In this document: in pieces, positions 35,736 to 47,425 of the stretch
How positions within the stretch are numbered: position 1 is the first letter of the stretch
Layout: each line of letters starts with the position of its first letter
DNA from: Ooceraea biroi
Taxonomy: Eukaryota; Arthropoda; Insecta; Hymenoptera; Formicidae
Direction of reading: 5' to 3'
Length of the DNA stretch: 64,000 bases
Assembly: GCF_003672135.1 (NCBI RefSeq)
Contig: NC_039507.1
Coordinates: forward strand, 11,966,290 to 12,030,289
The notes under the pieces: generated by a model
What the model was told of the DNA's origin: nothing
Seen by the model: the letters and a program-made list of their open reading frames with translations, nothing else
Database searches by the model: none
Program-made: the position numbers and the translations under genes

Positions 35736-35768
35736 CACTTGGCCTGAAAATTAATTTCAGGCCAAGTG
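35736..35768. repeat. perfect 33-bp hairpin
   Basis: CACTTGGCCTGAAA, five-base loop ATTAA, and the exact complement. Confidence 0.8.
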
Positions 35769-35968
35769 TACACCGAATGTTAAAATATAACTGTATCATT
35801 ATTTAAATATTTTTGTATTTTTGTATACTTCAAAATAAAAATTAAAAATAGAATAAACAAATTCTACGAAGTGAAATAAATGTCAGCGAAATATATTAGA
35901 CATGAACAGCGAGGAATACCACGCGTAAATTAAGCAAACTAGTCGCGAGAACGTCGTCCTATTAATAT

Positions 35969-36106
35969 TTACGGAGAAATGTCAGAGCAACAACGGATCA
36001 CGGATTTCTTGCGGTTCCACCGCACCTTGAATCTGCGTTCACGTCGCTTACGTAACGCGATGAACTCTCGCAGAGCGTCCTTTCTCTTTCTTTCAACTGT
36101 CTTCAT
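35969..36106 (-). CDS. small basic ORF, unrecognised
   Basis: 45 codons from an ATG at 36106 to TAA at 35969, very rich in Lys and Arg (for example KTVERKRKDALREF and RKRRERRFK). The frame continues upstream without a stop for about 20 codons (RFFQFRQICCIDAIAKR). No family is recognised. Base composition is GC-richer than the flanks. It may be a host exon or chance. Confidence 0.2.
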   Translation of the reverse strand: MKTVERKRKDALREFIALRKRRERRFKVRWNRKKSVIRCCSDISP

Positions 36107-37894
36107 CCTTTTAGCAATGGCGTCGATACAACAAATTTGGCGAAATTGAAAGAAACGACACGTCTGGCAGGAATAATTCTTAAATACACATAACCAGACT
36201 GATCTACGAGAATGCTATAACATGGTGAATAAAATATGTAATTATTTACAGTAATTGTTTTATTCAAAATTGAATCAAATATTACAGAAGAAAATTTGAA
36301 AAAATATATATTAATTATTTCTTGTTAGGAACATATCAAATTATGATTTTATTTTATTTTGTAGTATACAATGCATCCATTTTTGAAATCTAAGCTGCAA
36401 GAAATGTTTCATTACTTGAAACTAAAAAGATTTTTATGAGACTCATTATCATAAAAATATTTTTTTTAACTTTTCCTATTAAATTTATAATTCATTATTG
36501 CTTATTGAAATGGACCAACATTATAAAGATTTATCAAAAGATACAATAATATTTTACATCAAGTGCACACGCGAAGCGTGAGTGGCGAAGTCGCCCTGTG
36601 TATACGTATATCGCAGCCTTATTGCAAAATCAGCCTTTAAAACAGTATAAAGATAAGGGCTAGCCTTATTGCAAAACAGAGCCTATTTAAAGCACTAGAA
36701 GTGCTATTATACTACTTTGACAAAATAGCAACTGTCAATAACAACAACTCGTGTAAGAGTACTAGTGAAAATAATGATCTATTCAGTGAATTAGTTACGC
36801 ATTCTTTAGAAAAAACGAAAGAGTTCAGTTTTGTCAAAAGAATTTAACATACCAAGACTAGACTAAGCTAAACTAGGTTAGGCTTTTTGCAAACAGTGCG
36901 TCAGTCTAATTGAGAAACGATCAATATTTTCGCAAAAAGACTTATTTTGCAATAAGGAGACATACATATACACTGCCGGCCAAAAGTTTGAGACCACCAG
37001 TGAATGGCAATGCATTGGCTTATTAAATACACTTTTCTTAAAACTATTTCTTCATATGAAGACATGCACGATTTTGTGTTACTGCTAAATAGTCACTAAC
37101 GATTTCTTTTGTTTCATTTTTAAACAATAGGTGAAACACGCACATCTGTCGCAAATCGTCAAAGAGTCTGCCTGTCGTTATCTTTGTATAACGTTTGTTT
37201 TCCAATACCAATAGAATTATTTTCATGGTAACCACAAATAATAACGTTCATTTGTTTATTTTTAACAAATGTCACTCTCAAGGACATACCATTTCGGTCA
37301 TTACATATGCTTCAGTCTCAGTTTGCTGTCTTTCGAGTAAGCACGCATTAAAATGGGAAAAGTTCGCGAAATTAGTGTTGAAACGAGATCAGCCATCACC
37401 ACACTACATAATGAAGGCAAATCCGAGCGTGCTATCGCTGCTCAATTGAAGTTATCAAAGACGTGCGTGTATCGTGCCATAGATCGCTTTATAAAAACAG
37501 GCAGTCATCAAGATCGACCGAATGGATTGGAAGGCCCAAAGTTACTAATAGACATGAAAATCACTTTATTGTAGTCACTAGCAAGCGAAATAGACGACTT
37601 AAGGCACCAGAAATCCGCGCAGAGTTAAATAAAAGTCGCTCAAAACCTGTCTCTCTAACTACAGTTAAAAGACGTTTAAGAGACGCCATCACGCCAACTT
37701 AATTGGACGTATTGCCATACGAAAACCATTGCTTCGTCCTTAAAACAAGAAAAAACGGTTGGAGTGGGCGTTGAAACATCGTGATTGGTCAGAAGAAGAC
37801 TTTAGGAAAGTGCTTTGGTCAGATGAATCAAAGTTTGAATTATTTGGTTCAAAGAGAAGAGTTTATGTTCGTCGTAATGCTAAAGACAAAATGT

Positions 37895-39012
37895 GGTAAA
37901 TATTGACAATAACGGAGGCCGCCCCGATGACCTTGACCGTGACATATATTATAGAGGTCACCCTCCTGAGTGACCTTCAAAAGGTTTTAGCCGTCGCTCG
38001 TTGTTTATTAAAAAGTTATTAACAAAAAAATTTATTGATTTCGCACGAATTTTTAGCTGTCCACGCGAAGCAAGAACATGATATTGACATATATTACAAA
38101 GGTCACCTTCCCGAATAACCCGCACTAGGTTTTAGTCGTCGATCGTTGTTTATGAAAAAGTTATTAACAAAAGAAGTTTCGAAAATATAGTAGTTATTTT
38201 GCATATTGAAAGATATAAACGACGAATATGTATATGAACGCAGGAAGGAAAGTCATTTAAAGCAGTGAATCGTTAATATATAGAATAGTTTCTTTCAATA
38301 TAAGTACAAAGTATTCTTCACTTTAACCAAAAGCACAAACAGTTAAATACAAAGTATTCTCTGCTTTAACCTAACCTAACCTAACCTGATATTTTCCGAA
38401 ACTAGAGCCCCGGACACATACGCTCGTTTTCAGCCCGCCTCGCGGGAGGGCGGGGTTACGCCCCTCCCCACCGGGATCCGTGCAGTGTACCAGGTGATCA
38501 AAATCTGTGCGGTGAAATCTCTTACATTGGCTCCGGCGGGGGGAGGGGCAAAGCCCCTCCCTCCCCGCCCTCCCGCGAAGCGGGCTGAAAACGAGCGTAT
38601 GTGTCCGGGGCTCCACTTTCGGAAAATGTAACCTAAGCCAATCCTATTTCTGATTTAAAGCTAAAATTCCATCAAATATACTTTTTCATAAACGTATATG
38701 GTATCGTAAAATTATGCTTTATTTATTAAACTTTTTTGTTAATAACTTTTTAACAAACAACGAGCGACGGGTGAAACCTAATGCGGGTTATTCGGGAAGG
38801 TGACCTTTGTAATGTATGTCAAACTCAAGTCCTTGCTTCGCGTGAACAGCTGAAAAGTCATGCAAAATTATTAAACTTCTTTTGTTAATAACTTTTTAAT
38901 AAACAACGAGCGACGACTAAAACCTTTTGAAGGTCTCTCAGAAGGGTAATCTTGACAATATATATCAAAGTCAAGGTCATCGGGGCGGGCTCCGTTATTG
39001 TCAATATTTACC
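37895..39012. mobile_element. foldback element copy C with CAAAATGT target duplication
   Basis: Ends GGTAAATATTGACAATAACGG and the complement, with CAAAATGT at 37887-37894 and 39013-39020 (exact). It sits in the Tc1-like transposase coding sequence. The centre holds a CCTAA tract and the GC-rich hairpin (38389-38634). Confidence 0.9.
38389..38634. repeat. GC-rich hairpin, third locus
   Basis: Same plan as 11499-11770: ATTTTCCGAAACT, GAGCCCCGGACACATACG, G/C runs and loop. It follows about four CCTAA units at 38369-38389. Confidence 0.8.
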
Positions 39013-39737
39013 CAAAATGTTGCCAGACTGTCTAGTGCCAACGATGAAGCATGGCGGTGGTTCTGTTATGATCTGGGGATGTTTTTCTGGCGGTGGTTTA
39101 GGCGATTTGGTACAAATCGATGGGATCATGAAGAAAGAGTTGTATAAAAACATTTTAGAAGATTGTATAAAAAGATTTTAGAAGAGAATGCTATTCCATC
39201 TGGCCTTCGGTTAATTGGCAATGGATTTACCATGCAACAAGATAATGATCCCAAACACAACTCAAAAGTGTGCAGAGTTTTTAAAAGAAAAACAGACAGC
39301 AGGAATTTTGAAAAATATGATATGGCCACCGCAATCTCCGGATTTAAATCCAATAGAACTTTTATGGGAGGAATTGGACCGAAAAGTTCGTGAGCACTGC
39401 CCATCTTCTAAGAAAGACATGTGGAATGTGTTACAAAACAGTTGGGACAACATCTCACCAGATACGATCAATAAATTAATTAATCGAATGCCAAGACTTG
39501 TAAAAAAATAATATAGTGTAAGGATGGATTTTTCGATGAAAAAACTGTATAAGCGCATACTTTACTGTTTGAATTAAATTCCCTTGGATATATTCGTGTT
39601 TTTATTGGTTTTTATTTCTTAAACTATGTAACATTTTGAGATATTAAAAAAATATAAGCATTTAAAATTATATTTTTGTGTTTGATTTCGATTTCCGAGT
39701 AATAATTAAGGTGGTCTCAAACTTTTGGCCGGCAGTG

Positions 39738-39890
39738 TATATAGATAAAATTTCTAAAGTGGCGCCATCTAAAATGAAATTGATAATATCATCATCTTGC
39801 TCCCTCGAAGCTATAAAACTTTTATCTGAAACCTGTTTCTCTAAAATGCTTTCCTGAGCAGATATTCCAGTGTATCCTTTAAAATGGAAC

Positions 39891-39927
<37 letters not shown>

Positions 39928-40409
39928 TCTGTGTGCGTGCGTGCGCACGCGCGCGCGCGTGTGTGTGTGTGTGTGTGAGGAATCGATAGTTAAAGTTCAC
40001 TTTACATTAGAGAACTGCTTTCATATTTGCTTTACATGATTTACAAGCTGAAATATTCTAATGCAAAGTCAAAATATAAAACATTTTATGATATATATTC
40101 ATCATCGTCATCAATTTTAATGTATTTCACCTGAAGCGATAGTCGCGAGAAGGCAACAGCTATCTATTGATATTATCCATTTATTTTACTAGAGCAATCA
40201 TTGTTAACAGGCGGTAATATGCTATAATATGCTATATGCGTAATATATGGTAATATGCTATATGCTATGTGCTATATGCTATAGTGTTAATGTTTCTATC
40301 GAGTTGAGTGAAATATTATGGAAAGATCCTTTTGATATTCGATGTCCCTGAGCGCACAAAATTTTGACAAGCTTATTGATGAACTTTAAACCTTTCCCGT
40401 TTAAAAACT
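39738..40409. other. microsatellite-bearing spacer, no gene
   Basis: It contains (TC)n(GT)n at 39891-39977 and a run of ATATGCTA repeats near 40210-40285. Confidence 0.6.
39891..39977. repeat. compound (TC)n-(GT/GC)n microsatellite
   Basis: About 30 bp of TC repeats, then alternating GT/GC purine-pyrimidine sequence capable of Z-DNA. Confidence 0.9.
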
Positions 40410-40497
40410 ATAGTAGCCTCGACATTTTGATATTAGGATTTTCGTCTCCAAATGCCCTCAGGAAGCCATTAACGGCTTATAGATTTGGAACACCCTG
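40410..40497. mobile_element. single end of the 61.9-kb MITE family
   Basis: It contains CCTCGACATTTTGATATT, TTTCGTCTCCAAATG and CCTCAGGA before ACACCCTG-TA, matching the right arm of the MITE at 61870-62415. Confidence 0.65.
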
Positions 40498-40708
40498 TAT
40501 AATATATTATCATAAATTGTAATGTGCTATCACAGTAATGTCCCGCGCCATTGAATATCTATTAGAAATGATAGAGAAAGGAAAAAGAATGAGATAGGTA
40601 AACAAGATTTAATTTACAAAATGAATTAATATGTCACGTTTCGCATAAAACGCAACGACATATACTCATCATATTCATGCTCGATATGTTCATACAAACG
40701 AGGTTATA

Positions 40709-41160
40709 CAGGGTGTTTCAGAAATAGATAGCCAAACTTTAAGATTATATTTTACTCACTGTAAGGATGAAAAAAAGTCATATCAACATAGGTCCGGAAA
40801 TGCTTCCTTTGCAAGTTATGAACACTTGTTATTACCGATATTTTTCAAATTATTGCATGTGCCTTTTTCTTACATGAATGATAGTAGGAACGACATCTCA
40901 TCTTCAAAGTTCCATTTGTTTAGTTTTGAAGCGATCTATTCAGTTTTTGTTTCATATTGACAGAGCAGCGCCGACACGCATCGTCAAAACATTTTTTGCG
41001 AGAATATTGACCAGCGTCAATACATATCGTTAAATGTGCACGTGCAGATCGGTGCCGGTTAGTGTCGACAGTCTCATTAAAAGATATGTTTCAAAGTTTG
41101 TCGTGTCAGTGCCGATACGTGTCGTTGCTGATACGTAATGGTCCATGTCATATAATCTAA
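40709..41160. mobile_element. one-ended CAGGGTGTTTCAGAAATAG element
   Basis: TA-CAGGGTGTTTC start, no matching right end. It includes short degenerate repeats of GTGCCGATACGTGTCG near 40970-41140. Confidence 0.55.
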
Positions 41161-41244
41161 ATCGATTTTAATTCGACATTATTGTTTATGATATAGACAT
41201 TATCAACATTGTTGCCTACTATATACTACTATATACTACATACA

Positions 41245-41456
41245 TAGACATGGTAAGAATAGACCGAGCGTGTTCTCTACTTGGTATTGAAAATCAGGAA
41301 AAGAATAGAAAGCAGGTGAGGTATAGCTTTCTCTCTCTAACAAAGGAAGAGTAGAATTTAACAGAAAGAGAAAGAAACACAGCACCTACTTTCCGTCACT
41401 TTCTACCTGATCTTCAGGTTTTGCGCATCACGCTTGGTCTATTTTTATTATGTCTA
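41245..41456. mobile_element. short MITE with TAGACAT...ATAGACC ends
   Basis: The ends TAGACATGGTAAGAATAGACC and the imperfect complement at 41430-41456 are inverted. No gene. Confidence 0.6.
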
Positions 41457-41540
41457 TAACTACAAGTAAATTGAAATTGAAAAATGTAATTTGAAAAATT
41501 GAAAATTGCATAGTTTTGTGTTTGATCCAAGACAAATATA

Positions 41541-42000
41541 CAGGGTGGCCCCGAACGTTCCAGCCAGACTTTGAAATCTTGTAGGAAATTTAATTCTGAA
41601 CAAAAAGTTTCCTATAAACATGGGTCCAAAATGCTTCCTTAAAAAGTTAGTGCCCAAAAACCTCTGAAATCACGGTTATTTTATACATTTTCACAAATAT
41701 CAAAGAAAGTATGCGTTTTCTAATAAAAAGTACCGAAACAAAAGTTGTAGAGATTTAAATTATCTTTCAAATAAGATCAAAGTGATTGCAGTACGTTCCA
41801 TAGGTTTTGAGATAACCAGTTTTCTTTTCACCTTCTACTCTTCCTTTCATCCGCCTATGGTGATTGGTTTAACCTATGCAGAAAACATATATAAAATTTT
41901 TTTAATGGAACAACTAACAAGTAAGATAAACATTAAAAATTAGCTAAGGGCATAACTAATATAAATAAAGAGTATTTTTAAAAAGTTCTACCGTTGATAT
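41541..42000. mobile_element. one-ended CAGGGTGGCCCCGAACG element
   Basis: TA-CAGGGTGG start with no right end found before the foldback arm at 42004. Confidence 0.5.
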
Positions 42001-42003
42001 ACA

Positions 42004-42361
42004 TATTCCTTCCTGCGTTCATATACATATTCGTCGTTTATATCTTTCAATATGCAAAATAACTACTATAGTTTCGAAACTTCTTTTGTTAATAACTTTT
42101 TCATAAACAACGATTGACGACTAAAACCTAGTGCGGGTTATTCGGGAAGGTGACCTTTGTAATATATGTCAATATCATGTTCTTGCTTCGCGTGGACAGC
42201 TAAAAATTCGTGCGAAATCAATAAATTTTTTTGTTAATAACTTTTTAATAAACAACGAGCGACGGCTAAAACCTTTTGAAGGTCACTCAGGAGGGTGACC
42301 TCTATAATATATGTCACGGTCAAGGTCATCGGGGCGGTCTCCGTTATTGTCAATATTTACC
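42004..42361. mobile_element. solo arm of the foldback family (copy D)
   Basis: Nearly identical to one arm of copy C (reverse of its left arm), ending GTCAATATTTACC. The other arm and the GC-rich centre are absent, so it is a truncated copy. Confidence 0.8.
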
Positions 42362-42445
42362 TATAAAATTATTATATTATATTATATTATTGGCTTATAT
42401 ATATATAGATTATATTATCAAATCAAAATACAGTATATATTGTAT

Positions 42446-42958
42446 CTAAAAAAACCTTACAAAGGTAAAAAAATACGCCAAGTACATAAAAAAGCAAACC
42501 TAATATGATGAAATCCATAGTTAACTAGCCAAGTAACTAGAAGCAATTCAGTGTGAGGATTTGTAATTTGAAATAATACTTGGCGTGCCCGGGTCGCAAT
42601 GGACATGCATTCTTTTAAATTTGTACTGCCTTGAGTATTTTCACTAATGTCTCGTAAATCTTTGTATTTGGTAATATTAAAACAAATACATTTACAGTTT
42701 TGCACATTAGCAAAGTGATTATAAATATCCCTTTTCATTACTCACTCAATACAAATAATTTACACATAGAGTTTACACAAATTATAGGTAAGACGTACGT
42801 TTTAATGCGACCCGGGCACGCCAAGTATTATTTCAAATTACAAATCCTCACACTGAATTGCTTCTAGTTACTTGGCTAGTTAACTATGGATTTCATCATA
42901 TTAGTTTTGCTTTTTTATGTACTTGACGTATTTTTTTACCTTTGTAAGGTTTTTTTAG
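42446..42958. mobile_element. MITE with CTAAAAAAACCTTACAAAGG ends
   Basis: Inverted arms of about 150 bp (42446-42600 and 42808-42958) including GCGACCCGGGCACGCCAAGT. The motif CGCCAAGTACATAAAAAA recurs at 62918-62933 and inverted at 48678-48690. Confidence 0.75.
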
Positions 42959-43157
42959 AGGGATCTTATTACTTTTTGTAAAAATATTTTATATTTTTTT
43001 TGCAAAAAATATATACAGTTTTAGCATTTCGAGCACTTTAGCACTTTTGAATCATTTATTAATTGCCATTTGGTACCTTTAGCACATACTATGTTTGTAT
43101 AATGTCCATCAATTGTAATTTTATCTTGATGAAAACTTTCACTAAGAACTATACATA

Positions 43158-43918
43158 CAGGGTGTCCCGGGTTTTAACCGACAAACTGCGGGAGCATATT
43201 CTACTAGTGGAAATAAGAAAAAATTCTTATATCGAGTTTGCTTAGAAATGCTTTATTACAAAGTTATAAACCAATATTGAAAAGAAATATGAGATAAGTA
43301 ACAACGGATTTTTTCACAAAAATAAAAATTATCTACGCAATGAGTTAGTGACGCATTTCAAAATGTTGTCCTTGCACATCGATACAAGCTAGACATCGAC
43401 GTAGTACAGAATTTCTTACAGTACGACATTCCTGAAAATTTTGTTGCATCTCAGTAACTGAATTAGTAATTCGTTGCTTTAAATCTATCTGGTACTCTCC
43501 TGTTAGGAAATCTACGTTGATACTCTCGTACGGCAGCTCGTGCATTTCCGTCACAGAATCCGTACACGAAATGAATATCAGTGTATTCCTCATTTGAAAA
43601 CACTTTTGGCATTCTGATAGTAATTGCTAGGTCACACGACGATTGAAATCTAACAGCTACTGTTGTGAAAGTAACAATCATACTGAATCGTTTCAACATA
43701 GTGAACATGAATACATGTGAATACACATAACATAAACATCTTCGACCTTCCAAATTCTACACTATGTTCCGTTGTTACTTATCTCATATTTCTTTTCAAT
43801 ATTGGTTTATAACTTTGTAATAAAGCATTTCTAAGCAAACTCGATATAAGAATTTTTTCTTATTTCCACTAGTAGAATATGCTCCCGCAGTTTGTCGGTT
43901 AAAACCCGGGACACCCTG
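43158..43918 (-). mobile_element. second, shorter DD41D deletion derivative
   Basis: Same ends as 16710-17807 (CAGGGTGTCCCGGG) with TA on both sides, but on the opposite strand and with a larger internal deletion. Confidence 0.85.
43345..43612 (-). pseudogene. DD41D transposase remnant, core deleted
   Basis: Starts MPKVFSNEEYTDIHF at 43612 and runs to RRVPDRF. The deletion joins it to the C-terminus (DLKQRITNSVTEMQ...QGQHFEMRH). All three catalytic Asp are gone. The shared termini and coding ends make it a further-deleted sibling of 17015-17620. Confidence 0.8.
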
Positions 43919-44327
43919 TATATTCGCACTAATATATATCTTTTCCAGGTACAGCTTTAATTTTTAACACCTCAATGATTTATTAAATGACCATAACTAG
44001 CAATGGGTGCAATAAGTAGCACTACGTTTCGACCATTATTTAGGCCCTTATCAAGTGCAACAATCAATAAAATCCCAAGTTACTTTCTGAAAGTCATAAG
44101 TTAAATCAATCACAGTAATTAACTAAAACTTAAAAAGAAAAAGAATCAAAACATGTGAAATACTTACTACCAGAAAGCAACCGGATAAATAATGAGTTAA
44201 AATAAAATAAAATAACCGTTTACATGGAGAAACACAAATCACTATCCGTCCTTAACGAGAGACAACGAAGTAATGTGTTATTCAATCTAATCGTGCTAAG
44301 CCCGAGCAAACAAGCTCTACGTGTTTT

Positions 44328-46091
44328 TCAAAATGTCATCGTAAATACAAGGCAAATTTTAGTGTCCTTTTGTACATTTATGGCGGTCGCATGTCTCTTT
44401 ATGTATATCATTTCGGCTATTTCGCTCTTTTTACGATGAGTCTCCTGATGGATAATTTTTACATTGGACCAATCAAAATCGTGATTACTACCAAGTCGAT
44501 GTTTACTAACCTCAGAAACTTCATTACAGTGTTTCTTGATATCAGAAACGTGTTCCTTAACCCGAGTTTTCAAATGTCTTTTGGTTTATCCAATGTAACA
44601 TGAATCCACTCTTAAAACAGCCGTGTTAAATCAAATCCAAATCATTGTTGCCTCTTTTCCGCGACGCTGATTGGTTATCTCGATTCGCGTTGTGCGTTAT
44701 GTTCAGTTTAGATTACCATCGCGCGGCTGTCTTCGCGTGGAGGATAACAATTTGGTAGAGTGTGATAATTGTGCATATAATAAATAATAGATACAATATA
44801 AGATATTATTAACCAAATTCCTTTATTCTTGACCAAAACTGGCTTGTTAAATAGCACAGAACTCCTTGGAAAAAGAAAATAATTTTAATGGCTAGAACTT
44901 TTTCATTTATTGTTTTAACGAATTTTAAATCATCGAAAACTCTAGGCAATATGCCAAATAATAATATAAATAGCACAGAACTCCTCGGAAAAGAAAAAAA
45001 TTTTAATGGCTAGAACTTTTTAATTTCTAAATCTAAAGGACTTTCAATTGTTGAGACCTCTTCGCAATATGCCAAATAACAGTATAAATAGCACAGAACT
45101 CCTTGGAAAAAGAAAAAACTTTTAATGGCTAGAACTTTTTCATTTATTCTGGCGATCTAAAGGATTATTTAAGATATTATTATTCGAAAACATTATTAAT
45201 ATTGAAAAACAAAATAGCGCGCGCCTGTGTTCTACTAGTAGCGGTAAAAAATTGATATACCATATTGAAGTGTCTCAACACAGTGAAGCTCTAAATCCTC
45301 CAAGGCCATGTTCGCTAATATCGGCGACAACGGTGAACCCATCGGACTGCCGAAGATTTGTTCGTAGAACCGGCCATTAAACATAAAACTAGTGGAACTC
45401 AAAACCATATCAACCGCGTGCATGAACTGAACCAAATTAAATTTACAGGCAGTCGTGATCAAATGCCAATGTTTCTCAATTGCTTTCATAACCAGTTCTT
45501 TAGGACTATTCGTGAAAAGTGACTTGACATCCAAAGAAACTAATACTTCACTCGGTTCAATCTTCATGTTATTGATTTTTTCTACGAAGGTCCAACTATC
45601 GCGGACGTAAGAAGCGGGTTTGGAGACTGAATTACTTAAAATTCGGTGTAAAAAATAAGCAACACCGTAAGTTGGGCCACTCACAGTTGAAACAATGACT
45701 CTTAATGGATAATCTGATTTATGCACTTTCGGTAAACCATAATAACGAGGTAAGTTAAAAACTGTGTTGTGTAGCTGCTTATAAGTAGACTCATCGATTA
45801 AATCATCTCGCCACCAACATTTAAACATATCATTGAAATGTGTAACAAGTCGATTTAAAGGATCTTTAGTAAGTGGTCTTATGTAGTCATATCACTAAGC
45901 AGGTCAGTCATCTGGCGAACATAACACGATCTATTCATAACAACAGTGACTTGACCTTTATCAGCTTTAGTGACAAAAATGTCACTGTTATCTTTTAAAA
46001 ACTTCTTACACAACCTAAACGCATTAAACAAATATCTATCGACACAACTTAAATGATATCTGTAATTTAATGTCCTCATTTGACAGGTCAC
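44328..46091 (-). pseudogene. Penelope-like RT/GIY-YIG, missing its catalytic DD segment
   Basis: 46091-45879 encodes the N-terminal region (DIFVTKADKGQVTVVMN). A frameshift leads to 45828-45235 with YYGLPKVHKSDYPLRVIVS, LVSLDVKSLFTNSP (first Asp) and FGSPMGSPLSPI, ending SIFYRY just before the expected YVDD. Then about 0.6 kb of unrelated DNA with a tandem repeat intervenes. The GIY-YIG remainder is 44610-44328 (SCYIG, RVKEHVSDIKK, NHDFDW). It is dead. Confidence 0.8.
44849..45170. repeat. 118-bp tandem repeat, nearly three units
   Basis: Units start at 44849, 44968 and 45086 with AAATAGCACAGAACTCC and share TTTTAATGGCTAGAACTTTT and CAATATGCCAAATAA. It lies where the RT's catalytic DD part should be. 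Confidence 0.85.
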
Positions 46092-46160
46092 ATAAACTTG
46101 TGATTAAAATATTTCAGGAACTAAAGCCGTTATCAAAAATCTAACGGCATTTTTATTATA

Positions 46161-46725
46161 CAGGGTGTTAAATTTAAAGTGTAACAGGTGGAATATCTCA
46201 TAAACAATGCATTTTAGAAAAAAATGTTTCCTACAAAAGTTGTAGGGTTTCGGAGGGAACAGAACATAGTACTGTTCATACAACTTTGGGCGGCGCCTCC
46301 AAGGTCAAGTGGAGGTGAGAATGAATTTTTTAAATGGAAACCCATATTTTGTATTATTACATCTTTTTCTACTAATTAATTTGAACAACTTTTGTCTAAA
46401 GTATTTTTTTATTTACCTAATATTTTTTAAGATATTCAAGAAAAACTTGATAACTCTTTCAACATTCAGTTTACGACATTGAAGATTAAATGACGGAACG
46501 AAAGGACTCAGAAAAGAAAAAATAAAATAATTAATGAAGCAAATAAAGAAATAGACTTTATTAATAAATCTTCATTCAAAAATGAAAGAATTTTTGCAAA
46601 AAGAATTTTTAGAAAAAGTAACGAAGTCAACCAAATTCTTTCTCAACTTTTGTAGGAAACATTTTTTTCTAAAATGCATTGTTTACGAGATATTCCACCT
46701 GTTACGTTTGAAATTTAACACCCTG
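46161..46725. mobile_element. MITE with CAGGGTGTTAAATTTAAAG ends, empty site known
   Basis: Inverted arms of about 80 bp with TA on both sides. The related Penelope-like sequence at 48470-48500 has the same flanks with a single TA and no insertion. Confidence 0.9.
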
Positions 46726-46770
46726 TATAATATGGGTGCAAGCTTTCGATTGCGACCAATTTGATCAAGA

Positions 46771-47425
46771 TTGATGCAGTCAATCCTGAGTCTATTGTAA
46801 TCGTATATTATAACTGTGACGTTCCGTTTTCCATTTTCAGGTTCAGACTCACGTACATATGTTTGCACATACACATGCAAAGCGATTTTGTCTCTCAAGC
46901 ATGCGTTTACACATGCGTTCATACATGCACGATTTAATTTATTCTGAATTAAAAATACATGGAAAATATTTTATCTTATGATAAAGATATAAATCGCAAA
47001 AACTATAAAAAATTTAAAATTACTTGTTTTAAATGAAATCATCGTGATAATGTCGCAATAATAAGTAAATAATTCTTCTAATTTTGAACTATGAATTTTG
47101 ATAATTTAAGATATACTTTGGAACATTTTATACTCATAGAACGAAACCGAGAAAGAAAGAGAGAGGGAGAGAGAGAGAAAATTTTAAATTGTCACAATTT
47201 ATATTTGACAATTAGAAGAATTAGGAAGATTTGCACGATTAGATAAATCTTTATTATCCAACATTTTTATGTTGGATAAGATCTCACAGCAGAAATAAAA
47301 CGACATATTATTGCGGCAATACAAAAATACATAAAAACATTTAAAATTAATATACTAAAATAATTAAAATGACAGATTTAAAAATTAAACCCAATAAACA
47401 ACTCGAATTCACCAGTAAGAAAACA
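46771..47425. other. unassigned AT-rich spacer
   Basis: A (GA)n run lies at 47154-47180. The sequence near 46962-47000 resembles 63010-63050. Confidence 0.4.

Larger units (their letters stand above)
35319..36970. other. unassigned region, possible host DNA
   Basis: No transposon signature except a perfect 14-bp-arm hairpin at 35736-35768. The stretch 35930-36180 is GC-richer than its surroundings. 36560-36960 carries several repeats of the motif CAATAAGG/CCTTATTGCAAAA. Confidence 0.4.
37353..39511 (+). pseudogene. Tc1-like transposase, split and frameshifted
   Basis: Starts MGKVREISVETRSAI at 37353 with an HTH (ERAIAAQLKLSKTCVYRAI). A frameshift near 37530 leads to KAPEIRAELNKS and LTTVKRRL. 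Next come LEWALKHRDWSEEDFRKVLW with SDESKFELFG (first Asp). After the foldback insertion it resumes with KHGGGSVMIWGCFS, MQQDNDPKHNSK (second Asp), then frameshifts into WPPQSPDLNPIELLWEEL (Glu). About 37 residues separate the second Asp and Glu once the frameshift is bridged, suggesting DD37E rather than DD34E; the exact count is uncertain. It ends RLVKK at 39511. Confidence 0.8.
36971..39737 (+). mobile_element. Tc1-like element interrupted by a foldback element
   Basis: Ends TA-CACTGCCGGCCAAAAGTT and the exact inverse, TA at 36969-36970 and 39738-39739. Foldback copy C (37895-39012) splits its transposase. Without it the element is about 1.65 kb, normal for Tc1. Confidence 0.9.
43919..46770 (-). 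mobile_element. decayed Penelope-like element (minus strand)
   Basis: 5' region near 46770-46092 (with MITE 46161-46725 inside), RT fragments, GIY-YIG tail and a terminal region near 44090-43960 containing GTCGAAACG. The same terminal region is found at 48353-48460. Confidence 0.75.

Noticed and set aside
42457..42738. 93-residue minus-strand frame
   Set aside because: It lies across the arm and loop of a MITE and has no recognisable content.
43960..44080. Hammerhead core in the minus-strand Penelope-like terminal region
   Set aside because: GTCGAAACG is present but the CTGANGA half is degenerate (CTTGATAAGG), so I do not call a ribozyme here or at 48390-48450.
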